Positions 33,441 to 44,995 are shown, counted from the first letter of the stretch. The stretch is DNA of 64,000 bases from Orychophragmus violaceus (GCA_030180135.1 CM058238.1:86684619-86748618); one strand, 5' to 3'. Program-made: numbers and translations. The notes: generated from the letters alone by a model not told the origin.

Positions 33441-34165
33441 TAGAGGTGAACCCATTTCTTCACCCCTTTATTTTTAGTCAATAAAAATAGGCTATCTAAT
33501 ATTATCTTTAAATAAAATTACAAAATTAAAATTAAGAAATTCAATATTTTATAAAAACAGATAATAATATATATCAATATTTTTATATTTTTAGAGTTTA
33601 GAAATCGGAGTTTAGGGATTATGGTTTTGAATTTAAGCCATTTAGGGTTTATGCACTATGGTAAGTTTTGGGGTTTAGAGTTTAGGGATTAGAGGTCCTT
33701 TAGATTTAAGTCTTTTGGGGTTTAGGGATTAGGGTTTAGAGTATAAGTCATTTGGGGTTTAGGAATTAGGGATTAGGGTTTAAGCCCTTCAGGGTTTATT
33801 TTTCATTTTAAAAGTTTACGTATAAGGGTTTAAGGATTAGGATTTAGTTTTTATTTTAATTTTTTTAGGTTATAAAATTAAGGTTTAGGGTTTAGGGGTT
33901 TAGAGATTAGGATTTAATTTTTTATAGGTTTTAAATTATGGTTTAGGGTTTACAGTTTAGATTTAGAGTTTAGAAATTAAGAATTAAGTTTTTTATAAAT
34001 TCGTTTATTTTTAATTTTGTTTAAAGTAAAACATATTTTCTTTTATTTTTCGTTTTTGTTTTTTTAAAATATTTTTAAAATTTGAGTTATTATTAATAAT
34101 AGATTATATGTGATCATTTGATTAATTAAAAAGATGGGGTGGACAAATGTGTTCACCTTTAGGAG
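33441..34165. mobile_element. Small TIR element with telomere-like interior
   Basis: Left end TAGAGGTGAACCCATTTCTT pairs with right end (reverse complement) AAAGGTGAACACATTTGTCC, giving imperfect terminal inverted repeats of about 30 bp. The interior (33590-33970) is full of TTTAGGGTTTAGGGATTAGG-type sequence. No coding capacity. Superfamily and duplication not determined. Confidence 0.6.
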
Positions 34166-34241
34166 TGTACCCAAGTATTAGTCATAACTGCCTTTTAACG
34201 AAAACCAAATCGAACACCACGTTTTAATAAATATTGGAATA

Positions 34242-35226
34242 TGATAAATTGATGATAGTAAGAACACAAAAGTGTTTAGGAATAATTATATTATATTCTC
34301 ATAAGAATAAAATACAATATGCATAGACTTATATAGTAGTAGAATTAACCTAATATTTTAAACTAATATGAAATATAATATATTAGAGATAAACATGAAT
34401 TTCCTATTCTCGAATATTTTTCTTGATCTTTTCAGATTCTTCTCGATCTTTTTTTATATGGTCGATCTTCTCGAGGTCTCCCAATACCCTTCTACAAGCT
34501 CATAAGTGGTAACAAGTATGAGATTGGAATTTTTTTCAAAATATCGGCAATATACCCTACCGTCAGGTCATCAAATCGACGTTTATACACAGTCATAGAG
34601 TTCTTCAGCGACGTTTATACCCGGTCGTAGGGTCAAATCGGCTGCAATACCCTGTCGTCGGGTCATTATCGACGTTTATACCCGATCGTAGGGTTCTTCA
34701 AGTAGTAAAGGACAAAACTCGCGATTGCGATGTCCATAAGTAATTTGCGATTGCGAAATAGAAAATAAATAACTCACGAGGTGAGAAGTCAAATCAAAAA
34801 GATGTGATTCACGAAGGCGAAAAACATCAAAATTTGAACGAATCAAACCATAGATTCTTGTTCAAAATCCATAACCATACTGTGGCCATCAATTTTTTTA
34901 AAAAACCAAATAGAAAACATAAAGGATAGATGCAGAACCATTAGTTTTGATCACTAAAGATTGTCTGTTCTAATACCATTATAAATTGATGATAGTAAAA
35001 ACACAAAAGTGTTTAGAAAAAAATTATATTAGACTCTAATAAAAATAAAGTACAATATGAATAGATTTATATAGCGGTAGAATTAAGCTAATTCCTAAAC
35101 TAATATAGAATATAATATATTAGAGATAAACATAAATTTTCTATTCTTGGATATTTTTCTTGATCTTTTCAGATTTTTCTTGATTTTTTTTTTTGATTTG
35201 GTCGATCTTATCCAGATCTCCCAATA
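34242..35226 (-). mobile_element. TRIM element (miniature LTR retrotransposon)
   Basis: A 985-bp element flanked by GAATA (34237-34241 and 35227-35231). Terminal direct repeats are 34242-34486 (245 bp) and 34979-35226 (248 bp). On the minus strand the LTR is followed at once by TGGTATTAGAACAG (about 34965-34978), close to the initiator-Met-tRNA primer site, and the other LTR is preceded by the purine-rich GTAGAAGGG. There is no coding capacity, as expected for TRIMs. The interior (34570-34700) has repeats of CGACGTTTATACCCGGTCGTAGGGT. Confidence 0.88.
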
Positions 35227-35231
35227 GAATA

Positions 35232-35826
35232 TGCTTCTTTTCTTTCAACATATTGGAATATGTTTAAAATACAGAATTTCGGTCAATGAAACAAACAAAG
35301 CTCTTTCTCGGAATCTAAATCACGTATCAACCTGAGACTCAAGTCTTAAGAAACACGATACATTTCATCCAACATACGCCTACACTATCACTTTGTTTAC
35401 TTTCCATAATAGGACTGGATCCTTTCTTTCATGCATGCTTGGGCTATAACAGTGGACGAATTTAATTTGACTCCAGGGTGAATATAATTCCTCTGAAACA
35501 TTTCCAAACCATTCATACATGAAGATTACACATAAGCTAAGGTCAAAGGCAAAAACAAACCAATGAAATCGAACATTAATCAATCAGATTATCGGAAACA
35601 CAATCAAGAAGCCAAGAAGAGTGGATTAAGGATAAAAATAATATACATGATATTTTGGTAATGATCCTTTTGCAGATGGAGTTCCAGCAGCTGCAAACAC
35701 AAATTAAACAAAAAAATATATAAATAAGTTTGGTAAGAATAACATGAGAAAAGACAAAAGGTCGATCCTCCACTACAGAGTTACAATAAGGTTGTATCCG
35801 GTGTCAACTTGTATATCAATCTTAAG
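35232..35826 (-). other. Possible remnant of a host gene, split by the next element
   Basis: On the minus strand, an acceptor-like TTTTTTAG at about 38780 leads into ETSFMNNL. After removing the element 35827-38754 this continues KIDIQVDTGYNLIV to a stop at about 35775. A second acceptor (TTTGTGTTTGCAG) near 35695 precedes AAGTPSAKGSLPKYH. I do not recognise the protein, and the exon phases do not join cleanly. It may be a genuine gene end or a captured fragment. Confidence 0.3.
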
Positions 35827-36470
35827 TGTAACACCCGTCTCCCGGCGAACCGGAGACGCGGCATTAGGACGCCCGTTGAACCGGATTCGGCCCAACCGGG
35901 ACGCCAACTCAACTTGTCCCAGGTCTCAGGCGCCTCCTTCGTATTCAAAATCACCAATGACGTCGCTCGACTGTATCAATCCCGCATCCGGACCTGCAAG
36001 AAAATGGGGATAGGGAAAAAGGAAAAGGAGGCATGAGTAATTGTTTCAAACACAATCACCCAGTGAGGTCGGACTTAAGGAGTCTGTGATCCCGCTTACA
36101 CTACACAACTACGAATCACAAGTCCTAAGCTAATAACACCTTGCAAACAGGCCTGAAGGCTTCACCACGCAATCTACATCCACTCGTGCTTTCACACTCG
36201 TGGACCCCTCCCTTCAGCCCGTAGGCCCAAACAATCCTTCTCTTTCCTTCTGGGGGTTCGTCAGACCCCCGACGCCTTCTCAAGGGACACGCACCCCGTA
36301 TGCATCCCTACACGCAACACCCTTTTGGGGGCCCTACCACAATCTATCAATCATATCCATCACACACAATCAACGTTTTCGGGCTCAGCGATAACCTAGT
36401 GATTCTACGTTCCACAATCAATCATATAATGCACATTACTAATCTAGTGGGCTGGTATGGGTATGTTACA
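35827..36470 (-). repeat. LTR-like 3' block of the gag-only element
   Basis: A 644-bp block adjoining a poly-C tract (36476-36491 on plus, a purine tract on minus). It resembles chromovirus LTRs, containing CTCCGGTTCGCCGGGAGACG and CTTGCAGGTCCGGATG phrases on the minus strand. No second full copy is present in the window. Confidence 0.55.
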
Positions 36471-36816
36471 ATTCTCCCCCCCCCCCCCCTTGAAAAGAAT
36501 TCGTCCTGAATTCAGGGATGTGCGGTTTCCCGTCCACTTCTGAACTCAAAGGCACTGCTCTATTCAAGCGTAAGACTAATCGTAACGGGAATCCGTTCGG
36601 AAGGCACGATGTAAATAAAGAATGAATATGAATAAGGAATAGGGCTACATAGCTTCTAAAGAATGGAATAAAAAAGGCTACGCGAAAACCGCGGAAACTC
36701 AAATAACGAAAAACCCCCAACACTAAGAAAAGAAAAACTACGCCCTACTCCTAGCAACTCCCCAAAGCCCCCCGACTCTAGCCACTCGGTGATCCTGGGG
36801 TCCGGTACTCCAAGTC

Positions 36817-37836
36817 CTAGTCGCCATGGTATATCGAGCCTGCCTCACTCTCATCCTCTGACGGGTCTGAATCTGGCTCTGAATCTATGATGATGATCAC
36901 TGGTGGCACTGCTGCCTGCTCTGGACTCTGTGCAGCCTGCTGCTGATCAAATCCATCCAGTCCTTCCTCAGGAATGATCAGCTGCTCATCCAACAAGGCA
37001 TACTCTCAGTCCTCCTGCCTCCGTTGCATCCTTTGCTCTCGCTCTCGGTTCAAATCAGCCTGCTGCTGGGCCCACTCTGCCCGTTGCTGCTCAAACCTCT
37101 CTCGGAAACGTCCCAAGGCGGCCCTCTGCTCCCTCAACCAGTCCTGATCTACAATCTCCTGCTCTCGCCTCAGACGCAGTTCCTTATCCCAAGTGGCTTG
37201 TTGCTCAGCCATAACTTGTCGTCGGGTGTCCTCATCCCTACGACGTCTCTCCCTCATCTACTGTCGGAACACTGGATCCCTCTGGTTCCTTTCCACGGCC
37301 TCTGTATACCTAGCAGCTATCGCAACCAGACCGTACTCTCCGTACTCACTCCCATCTGTCATCCCCTCTCGGATCTCTGGTGATAGCCCGCCCATGAACA
37401 TGGTCATCATATGGATCGGGGATCTGGGGTAGTTGCAGCCAGCTCTGAAAATGAACGCGTCCATGTAATCCTACACGCTCATGCCTGCCATCTGGAAGGG
37501 TCGGGGAACGTCCTGGGGGATCTCCTGCGCCTGTGGTCTCGATGTCGACGCCCCTGGTGCCTCGTCTGTTTGCGGTATCGCCTCTGGTCCGCAAAATGGA
37601 TAGGTAGGGACACGATGGGCTGATGGTCTCATAGTCATAAAGCACACATGGGCTGGTGGATCGGGATGATCCTCCGCCACCACATGCTCCTTCCCCGACC
37701 GCTTAGCTCGGGGTGCATCCACAGTCGCCGGGGGGCCACTGCATGCGTCTTCCGGGGTCGACCTATACCCCTCGCTGGTCTCACAAAGAAGAGGGCAAAA
37801 CGGTAATTTAGAAGCCCCATTAGCCTGAACGGACAT
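36817..37836 (-). pseudogene. Gag-like frame with three C-to-T-type stops
   Basis: One frame of 340 codons runs from MSVQANGASKLPFCPLL to IYHGD and stops at 36817, with internal stops at 37471-37473 (TAG), 37258-37260 (TAG) and about 37006-37008 (TGA). There is no frameshift. The centre (DYMDAFIFRAGCNYP, MMTMFMGGLSPEIREGM, VAIAARYTEAVERN) resembles the capsid region of plant Ty3/gypsy gag. The segment after it (RRRDEDTRRQVMAEQQATWD and on) is a strong coiled coil. The tail is acidic (IIIIDSEPDSDPSEDESE). No zinc knuckle or pol. Each stop could come from CAG or CGA by C-to-T change. Confidence 0.65.
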
Positions 37837-38179
37837 CGGATCTGAAAAGAGAACGAGAATTCAAGTGAGATAGGCTTTCGTTTCGCTCGAATCGGGTTCA
37901 GGACGGTCAAGTTATGGCCTACCGAAGTTTGGTTGACTAAAAGTCAATGGTCTGGTCAAAGTCAACCGGTTGACCTGGTCAACCCAGACCCACACCCAAA
38001 CCCAGACTGAACCAGGCCCAATCCATAACTGGCCCATTTGCCTAAACCGGATCTTAACCAACTAAACCAGGGAATTGATTGAAATTGGAATAAAACCAGA
38101 ACCTAATTGACCAACTAAACCGGAATTGAAATTGAAATTGGAAAGGGTGAATCGGAATCGAATTGAACCGGACCAAACC

Positions 38180-38410
38180 GGCTAACCGGACCGGCGGTCA
38201 ACGGTCAACTACGGCGGTGGTCAACGGCGGCTCCGGCGGCGGTCAACGGCGGTGATCAACGGCGGCGGCGCTCCGGCGACGGACGGCGGCTCCGGTCGGC
38301 GGCGGCGGCGGCAGGCGGCTCCAGCGGTCGGCGTGTGCGGGCGCGTGCGGCGGCGCGTCGTGGTCGGCTCGGCGGCTCCGACTTCGTCTCGTCGCGACGG
38401 TCACGCTGGT
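38180..38410. repeat. GC-rich CGG/TCAACGGCGG low-complexity leader
   Basis: Many CGGCGG and GGTCAACGGCGG units, by far the most GC-rich part of the window. It lies in the leader of the gag-only element. Open frames here are compositional artefacts. Confidence 0.8.
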
Positions 38411-38759
38411 GTGTTCGGTTTCTCCGGATTTTGGGTATTTTGAAAGGTATGAAAAGATGAAAACGTTTTTAGGTGTTGAAAGCTCAGATTCTGTTCCCGG
38501 AGTTACCTGGTGAGAACGGAAGAGAGAAAAAACGTGAATAGGGCTTTCTGCTGCTTCGAACGCCTCCAGATCTCGTCAGAGCTTCGCCAAAAAGAAGAAG
38601 ATTGGGTTTTCTGATAGAGAGGAGGCACATTTATAGGGAAGGCCCTGGGAAAACGCTAGGGTTTTAGAAATGAAAATGGGCTTTTGGGCTTGGCTACTAG
38701 GCTTTCTCTTCTTTTCTCAAAAAAATTTTAGTGGACTGGTATGGGTATGTTATATTAAG

Positions 38760-39256
38760 GTTGTTCATGAAGCTCGTCTCCTAAAAAAGAATCCAATATT
38801 GAACCTATGAAAAATCTAAAACCATTGATTTACAAAGAATGTTTTTTTTACCAAAAAGGAGCTCAAGAATCAAGGACAGCGAATTATATATGGTTCTGAA
38901 ATCTGATATGCAATATGAGTCTCAAACCATGTGAGTAGAAAGAAAAAAGGAGACAAACCTTTCTCTTCCCAAGAGATAAATTGTCTGAGGTAGCTTGTCT
39001 TTTCTCCTCAACACTTCATTTACTTTTGAATTACTCTGCTCAAAGGTTCATGCAAAATCAAATGGCAAAATCCAATTCTTTATATGAAAATTATCTAACT
39101 TCGACAATCAATGATAATGTGTTTAACCATAATGTTATTACCCAAATTGACCCACAAAGATCAGAAAGAATTTGAATTATACGCTAAGGTGTCCAGAAAC
39201 ATCCAAATATTATGACAAAATTGTGTTGTAGACGTTGATATACTTTATCTTATACG
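38760..39256. other. Unassigned sequence between elements
   Basis: The stretch continues the possible host-gene fragment described at 35232. A minus-strand segment at about 38958-38985 (CTCTTGGGAAGAGAAAG before GTTTGT) could be an exon end. I see no complete gene. Confidence 0.3.
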
Positions 39257-39522
39257 TGTGACGGAAAAATGAGTTATATATCACTGAAAACTGAAAATTT
39301 AAAACAAATATTTTTCACTGAAAACTGAAAATTTAGAACAAATAAAGCAATTTTGTGGCTTGGCCTGGGCCTGACTTACAACTAAGATAAGAGAAGTCCG
39401 AATTACGAGGTGAAAAATAAACTGAGGTCGAAACTGTTCTTTTTTAATTTTAAGGCCGAAGCCGAGCAATCCGTCGAATAACGTGCTCCCTAAATGCTGT
39501 TTGAGTTCGGAGCTTTATAAGA

Positions 39523-41786
39523 CACTACAAAAAAACTCGGCCATAGCCACGGAATTTTTCGTGGTTATGGTCGATTATTCGTGGCTATTTTGCATTTAGC
39601 CACGAATAGCCACGAACCTGTTTCGTAGCTATGGGCTCGTTGCTAATGTACATTCGTGGCTATGTCGTGGCCACGACATAGCCACGAATAGCCTTAAACT
39701 AAATTTGTAGCAATATAGCTACGAATAGACACGATCTTATCCGTGGATATGGCTACGAAATAGCTACGAATATATCCGTGGTTTTCTTTAAAAAAAAATA
39801 CAAAAAAAAATAATTTAATATAATTTAATAATTATTAAAAATATATTTACAAATTAAATAAAACTAATAAACAAAATTTAAAATACATAAATTTAATAAA
39901 GATAAAATATACATAAATCTAAAAAAAAAAAAAAAAGAAGATCGGACTGCTCCATGCTCCACACCGCCGTCGCTTCGTCTTCTCCGGCGGAGTCCGTGTG
40001 TCTTCTTCTCCGGCAGAGCACATCTTTTCCGGTGGTCTCATATCGCGGCTTCAAAACGCTCCGGAGTCCGTATGTCTTCTTCTCCGGCGGAGCACATCTT
40101 CTCCGGTGGTCCCTTTTCTGTTGCTCGGTGATGGTTTGTCACTGCTCCTCGGCGAACATCACAAACGACCCGAACTCGCCTCGACAAGCCGTGACCCGAA
40201 GACGCCACCGCACCACGTCTTCGTCCTTCTCCGGCGAGAATAAACGGTGACTCTGATTCGTCTTCATCATTCTCTCACAGCCTCACTCGTTGCCGATTCG
40301 TTGTTGTATCTGGTACATGGGAACGAAAGCCGTGGCGGAGCTGTGGAGGAGGAGAAGATAATCCATGGCGGAGCAGTGGAGGATGAAGATGGCTAGATAT
40401 TGGCTAGAGAGGAGGATGGAGATGAAGAGTTCAGATGAAGAGCTAGAGAGAAAGATGAAGATGAAGATAGGAAGAGATGGAGAAGAAGTGTTCTTTCATG
40501 GACAACACTCGTAGATCCAGGGTTTTTCCTTTTTTTTTATATCAAAAAATGGATCTAATGGTCCACAATTAAGAAAGGAAATATATCCTATAGATATAAT
40601 TAGTGATCCTTGTGATCAAATATTAGCCAATAACAAAATTAGTTGGGTTTTTAATTTATGTAAAATACTCCAAAATTAATTAAAATAGTAAAATTTGCTA
40701 AAGTGAAAATTTAAAAAAATTTTAATTTAAAATTATAAGAGATAAAACTTATAAAAGTGTTAAAAAAAAATTAAAACAATTTAAAATTAAACAAAATGAG
40801 TATATATAATAACTAAAATGATTTAAAAAGTAATAAAATGTTTAATTTTGATTTTTATTTTGGTTTACCTGAATTTAAAGTTTAAAGTTTTAATTTTTTG
40901 AGTATATACAATAATAATTATACTTTTAACTTTTTAATTAAAATTTTAGGGTTTATTTGGGGTTTAGGGTTTTAAATTTATAATTGTAAGAGATAAAAAT
41001 ATATTAAATATTAGTTGTATATATATAACTAGGGTGTGGAGTAATAAATTTTGTAAGTATTAAATTTTTAATATGGATATATTATAGAAATTAGAGTTTT
41101 GTTAGTTATATTTTTGGTTATAATTTAGAGTTTAGGGTTTGTTTAGGTTTCTGAGTTGTTTATGATATGAATATGTGGTATTAGATTTGAAAGTAGTAGA
41201 TTTGGAAATAAAAAGTTCTTTTTATAAGTTTTGAATCTTAATTTAGGTATATTATAGTTTTTAGAGTTTTAGTTATTAGATTTTTGGTTATAGTTTAAGG
41301 TTTTATATGTATATGTTTATATAATTTAGGATATGAATATTGTGGTATTGAATTTGAAATATAGTTTTATGTATATATAACTAATTGTTTGTATTTTGAT
41401 TTTATAGTTTATGATTAAGAGTTTAAGATTTTGAATTTGGGGTTTTAGGGTATATTTAGGATTTGGGGTTTGAAATAGCCATAAATAAAATCGTGGCTAT
41501 TTCGTGGCTAATCTCTTCCACGATAATATTATGGCTATTCGTGGCTAAATTAGCCACAAATAGCTACGATTTAAGATCGTGGCTAGGTAGCCACAAATAT
41601 CTTTGTGGCTATTTGTGGCTAATTATCCACGGAGAGCCACGATTGTTTTTTCGTGGCTAAATAGCCACGAATATCTACGAATTAGCCACAAACTTTGTTT
41701 TTTGTAGTTGTGTCTAGTTCGTAGCTATTCGTGGCTGGAAAATTCTTAGCCACAAACAGTGGCTAAAAGCAGTTTTTCTTGTAGTG
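39523..41786. mobile_element. CACTA element 1 in the 3' LTR of element C
   Basis: 2264 bp, with ends CACTACAAAAAAACTCGG and (reverse complement) CACTACAAGAAAAACTGC, flanked by AGA (39520-39522 and 41787-41789). Sub-terminal zones (39540-39790, 41475-41765) contain dozens of TAGCCACGAAT/CGTGGCTAT units in both orientations, the usual transposase-binding architecture. The interior has AT-rich sequence, a CTTCTCCGGCGGAG-rich block (39950-40250) including a roughly 100-bp tandem duplication, and no transposase. Non-autonomous. Confidence 0.93.
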
Positions 41787-41982
41787 AGAGTAGTTCAGAG
41801 CCTTCGCAAGTTTCAATGTGTGTAAAATGAATAGTGAAGGGTCCTATTTATAGCGTTTGGAAGCTGACTTCCTGATGGGCTGTTGACTCCTTAACGGGCT
41901 TGTCTTCTTGGGCTGAGATAAATTATCAAAGTAGCAAGGTTTCCAATGGGCTTATGGATGACTGCTAAACCCATATCCAACA

Positions 41983-42001
41983 ATTAGTCACTCCCCCCCC
42001 C
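41983..42001 (-). other. Polypurine tract of element C, outer half
   Basis: The plus strand ATTAGTCACTCCCCCCCCCC ends at 42001; the rest of the C-run resumes at 44656 after CACTA 2. On the minus strand this is a G-run ending in GGGAGTGACTAAT directly before the LTR start TGTTGG. Confidence 0.8.
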
Positions 42002-42510
42002 CACTACAAGAAATAAGGGCAATGATAGCACACGATTATTGTTATAATAGATGTATAATAGCGCTTCCATAAACGCTATTACAGCCGGAGCTATAATAGA
42101 CCCCCCCATACAATAGCGTTTTTCGTGTGCTATGGTATGTGGCACATATGATAGCACCGTATATGACATGTGCTACAATCTATTTTATTATAGCATCATT
42201 TTTGCGCTATGTATGTTTGATTTAGTGCTATTATTTGATTGTTTTGAATCCTATTTTTTACACATTATTAATTAATTATAACTTTAAATTTTATATTTGA
42301 TTCAAAGTATATTTCATAAATCCTTAGAAGTTACATAATTGTAGTATTACATTAAAAGTAATATTACATTACTAAGTACCAAAGTACTCATAAGTAAATT
42401 CAAAAACAAATCCTACCGGAGAATTACAAGGAAGTCACCTAATTATAGCTAGCTGATTGTGTGCCTTTAGTCTCGGTGTCTCTATGTTCATCTTCTTGAA
42501 AAAAAAAAAA

Positions 42511-42874
42511 AATAATAAGTCTTTGTGCCTCCAATGATATCTTCAGAGTCCACAAGTTCTCCAACTTTCCACAGTAATTCGCAAAAGTTTCTGAAAATAT
42601 AAAACGGAAGCAATGGAATCAAGACAGACAAGAGAAATAAATAACCAAAACATTAGCGAAAACTATCAAACAAGTATGAATTTACCAATTTCAAATCATT
42701 GCCAATATTAGGAAACTCCATCTCCACAAGAGCTCTTTCTTCAAACATCCTTCTCCACAACAGATCTTCGTGAAACGCCATCCCACCTACACACACGACG
42801 AAATAGTGCAATCTGATATACATCTCTCTTGAAGCTATCATAGTAATGTTAAAAACAAAAACTACAATTCGCAA
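42511..42874 (-). pseudogene. Second exon-like segment in CACTA 2, unidentified
   Basis: The minus strand reads MAFHEDLLWRRMFEERALVE and MEFPNIGNDLKL up to a GTAAAT donor. After an intron ending TTTTATATTTTCAG comes a segment readable as FCELLWKVGELVDSEDIIGG. The frames do not join in phase. It is not the next part of PRMT5 that I recall, so it may be another captured gene or an artefact. Confidence 0.3.
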
Positions 42875-43156
42875 CGGTTCAGCACTAGAGTCCCTAAAGA
42901 AATCTGAAAAGGCACAAAAAAATAAGAACTATATCTTAAGCGATGCATCAACATTGATCCTTCTGTCATACCAAATCCTCTGAGGTAGCATCCATTGAAG
43001 CACCATCAAACTTCACCAATGGAATTCTCAGTCATAACTTCAAGCAGAATGACAATAAATAAAAGAAGAAGGAACAATATGTTAGAGCTTGATTGAAGAT
43101 GCTCATGTCGCATTTTTAAATGAAGCTTGAACAATAACAAGAAACTCATAAATCAC

Positions 43157-43903
43157 ATGCAAGTTAGTCAGCCCCTGCAAGATATGGTTCACACATCTGG
43201 CATAATTGGCACACGCGGTCCCTTTCGGAACAGGAAGAAGGAATGCTTGCAATATATAACAAGCATTGACAAGACACAATTTCTTCTCAAGCATCACGAG
43301 TCTAACGCAAGAAATGAACTTTAAGAAGAAAATAAAGAGCAGCAACACTTAAATCCATGGATTTGCAAGTACCTGCAAAGAGAGATGAGTAGCCCAAGCT
43401 ATTTCTTGCTTCAATGTGGTTTATGAATCCATCCGCAAGATCTCTTCTTCGGAATCCAAGTCAATCCAGGTACTGATTTTTCCTAGAGAGAGAAAAGTAC
43501 CACAATCAGATCCCATCATTCATACAAACACAATATAGAAGAGCACATGGAGAAGTGGAAAGGATCATACCGACGACACGAGTGCTTTACTGAGAAGGTG
43601 CCAATACTAAGTTCAGAGACTAGAAGAACTTGAGTCTCTGAGCCGTTCCCTTCCACCAAACTCGGCCGATACGAAGGGTTCATCTGCGCAGCGGAAAAGG
43701 AACTCCTTTAGAGAGATCAAAATCTTGGAGCGCCATTTGCATAGTAATATCAGACAAGGACCGTAATAGTTGGGAGTAAAAAAGAAACAAACCAGAGGAG
43801 CAAGGACATAGCCGAAACCGCCGTGGGAGATGTGGAAGGAAAGAAGAGAAGGAACATCGTCGGAGAAATCAGTCTCAATGCCGCAGTACCTAGGACAACT
43901 CAT
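43157..43903 (-). pseudogene. PRMT5: Captured 5' fragment of PRMT5/SKB1 (four exons with introns)
   Basis: Exon 1 (43793-43903) reads YCGIETDFSDDVPSLLSFHI and GGFGYVLAPL. Exon 2 (43571-43683) reads NPSYRPSLVEGNGSETQVL and, after a frameshift, LVLAPSQ then a stop. Exon 3 (43373-43482) reads TWIDLDSEEEILRMDS, stop, TTLKQEIAWATHLSLQ. Exon 4 (43157-43245) reads FLLPVPKGTACANYARCVNH and ILQGLTNLH. These follow the N-terminal TIM-barrel region of plant PRMT5 in order, as I recall it, with GT-AG borders preserved. PRMT5 is the type II protein arginine methyltransferase; the catalytic half is absent. Stops and the frameshift rule out a functional protein. Retained introns show DNA-level capture. Confidence 0.85.
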
Positions 43904-44995
43904 TCTTCTCCTTCAACCTTGCTCATGTTTCTCGAATTCTTAGCGGGACCAGGATCTTCCATGTAAATAGAAAGATTAAGAGAGAGCATAGTGAAGGTTA
44001 GAGGGAAGTAGTCTCCGCCATTAACAATACTGAATTAGGGTTTTGTTTCCACCATCGATGAATTTGAATCGCCGAAGAAGAAACATCCGAGAGAAGTAAT
44101 CCACCGATGCTTCCACCGTTAACCTCAACAGACGTCCTCTGCGAGCGTCGAACTTCTCCGAAGCTTGTCTTTCTTCTTCTTCTCATCTCCACTCTCTTGA
44201 AATTTTAGGGCTTTAATTTCGGGATCTAGGGATTTTGGAGGATTTAGAGGAAAAATCTAGTGAGTGAGAGGCCGAAATAAGAACGGAAGGAGGAGGAAAA
44301 CGGTGGAGGATCGGAAGAGAAACAAGGAAGGAAGAGAGGATGAAGAGAGAAAGCCAGAGTAGATGAATCGTGTTTTTTCTGTCTATTTTCTACAATGAAT
44401 CTGTTTGTCAAAGAGAAGAGAAAGAGAGAAGAAAAAAAATTTTGTCTAATGTTTTCTAAATGTTGGCTCCAAAACACTCAATTTGATTCCCTCTTAATGA
44501 AAATGTGGCTCCAAAAACCAATTTTCATTGAAATCATACCATAGCATCTATCTAATGCTATTATATAGTTGGAAAAAATTTAGAGTCATCAACGATAGCA
44601 GTTTGGTAAAAAAAGCTATCGTCTAGTGCTATCAATGAGGACTTTTCTTGTAGTGCCCCCCCCCCCCCCCGATTGGTCGATCTACGGTTTGTTTAGAGTC
44701 AGCGAATTTCTTCGAGCCATTAAGTCGGGTGGAAATATTGTTTGTCGCTTTGCCTCGATTGTCAATAATTTGAACCATTAGATTCTTTCATGGTTTTTAA
44801 GAAAGTGAAATGACATGAACCGCTCAAGGTGCGATTTTCCGTGTTTGTAAAAACCGTCCCCTCCTTTTACGAGGCTTCACTTTTTCAATTCTCATTGTCT
44901 TTTATCAGGTAATCGCTTCCTCTTGTGGTTTTTTTCTTCGTATCCATTTCTTATAGTTGTTGTGCTTTTGTTGCTTTATCTTTGGATTCGTCAGC

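Larger units (their letters stand above)
35827..38754 (-). mobile_element. Ty3/gypsy-like gag-only element with TSD TTAAG
   Basis: Flanked by TTAAG (35822-35826 and 38755-38759). On the minus strand it starts TATAACATACCCATACCAG at 38754, has a TATA box (CCTATAAATG, about 38630), a GC-rich leader, an acceptor-like TTCTCTTTTCAG, a broken gag-like frame and a G-rich purine tract. It then has an LTR-like 3' block, 35827-36470, beginning TGTAACATACCCATACCAG and ending GGGTGTTACA. The first about 24 bases of the two ends match, but the rest of the expected 5' LTR does not, so it is either a recombinant or an element with unlike ends. Confidence 0.65.
42002..44655. mobile_element. CACTA element 2 with captured PRMT5 exons
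   Basis: 2654 bp, with both ends CACTACAAGAAA, flanked by CCC on each side inside a poly-C run. Sub-terminal motifs ATAGCAC/GTGCTAT and GATAGCA recur at both ends. The interior carries exon-intron sequence of PRMT5 on the minus strand (43157-43903) and other exon-like pieces. No transposase is present, so this is a gene-carrying (Pack-type) CACTA mobilised in trans. Confidence 0.92.

Noticed and set aside
33590..33970. TTTAGGG-like sequence, possible interstitial telomere
   Set aside because: Units are irregular (TTTAGGGATTAGGGTTT) and lie inside a TIR element; similar phrases occur elsewhere in AT-rich elements of the window.
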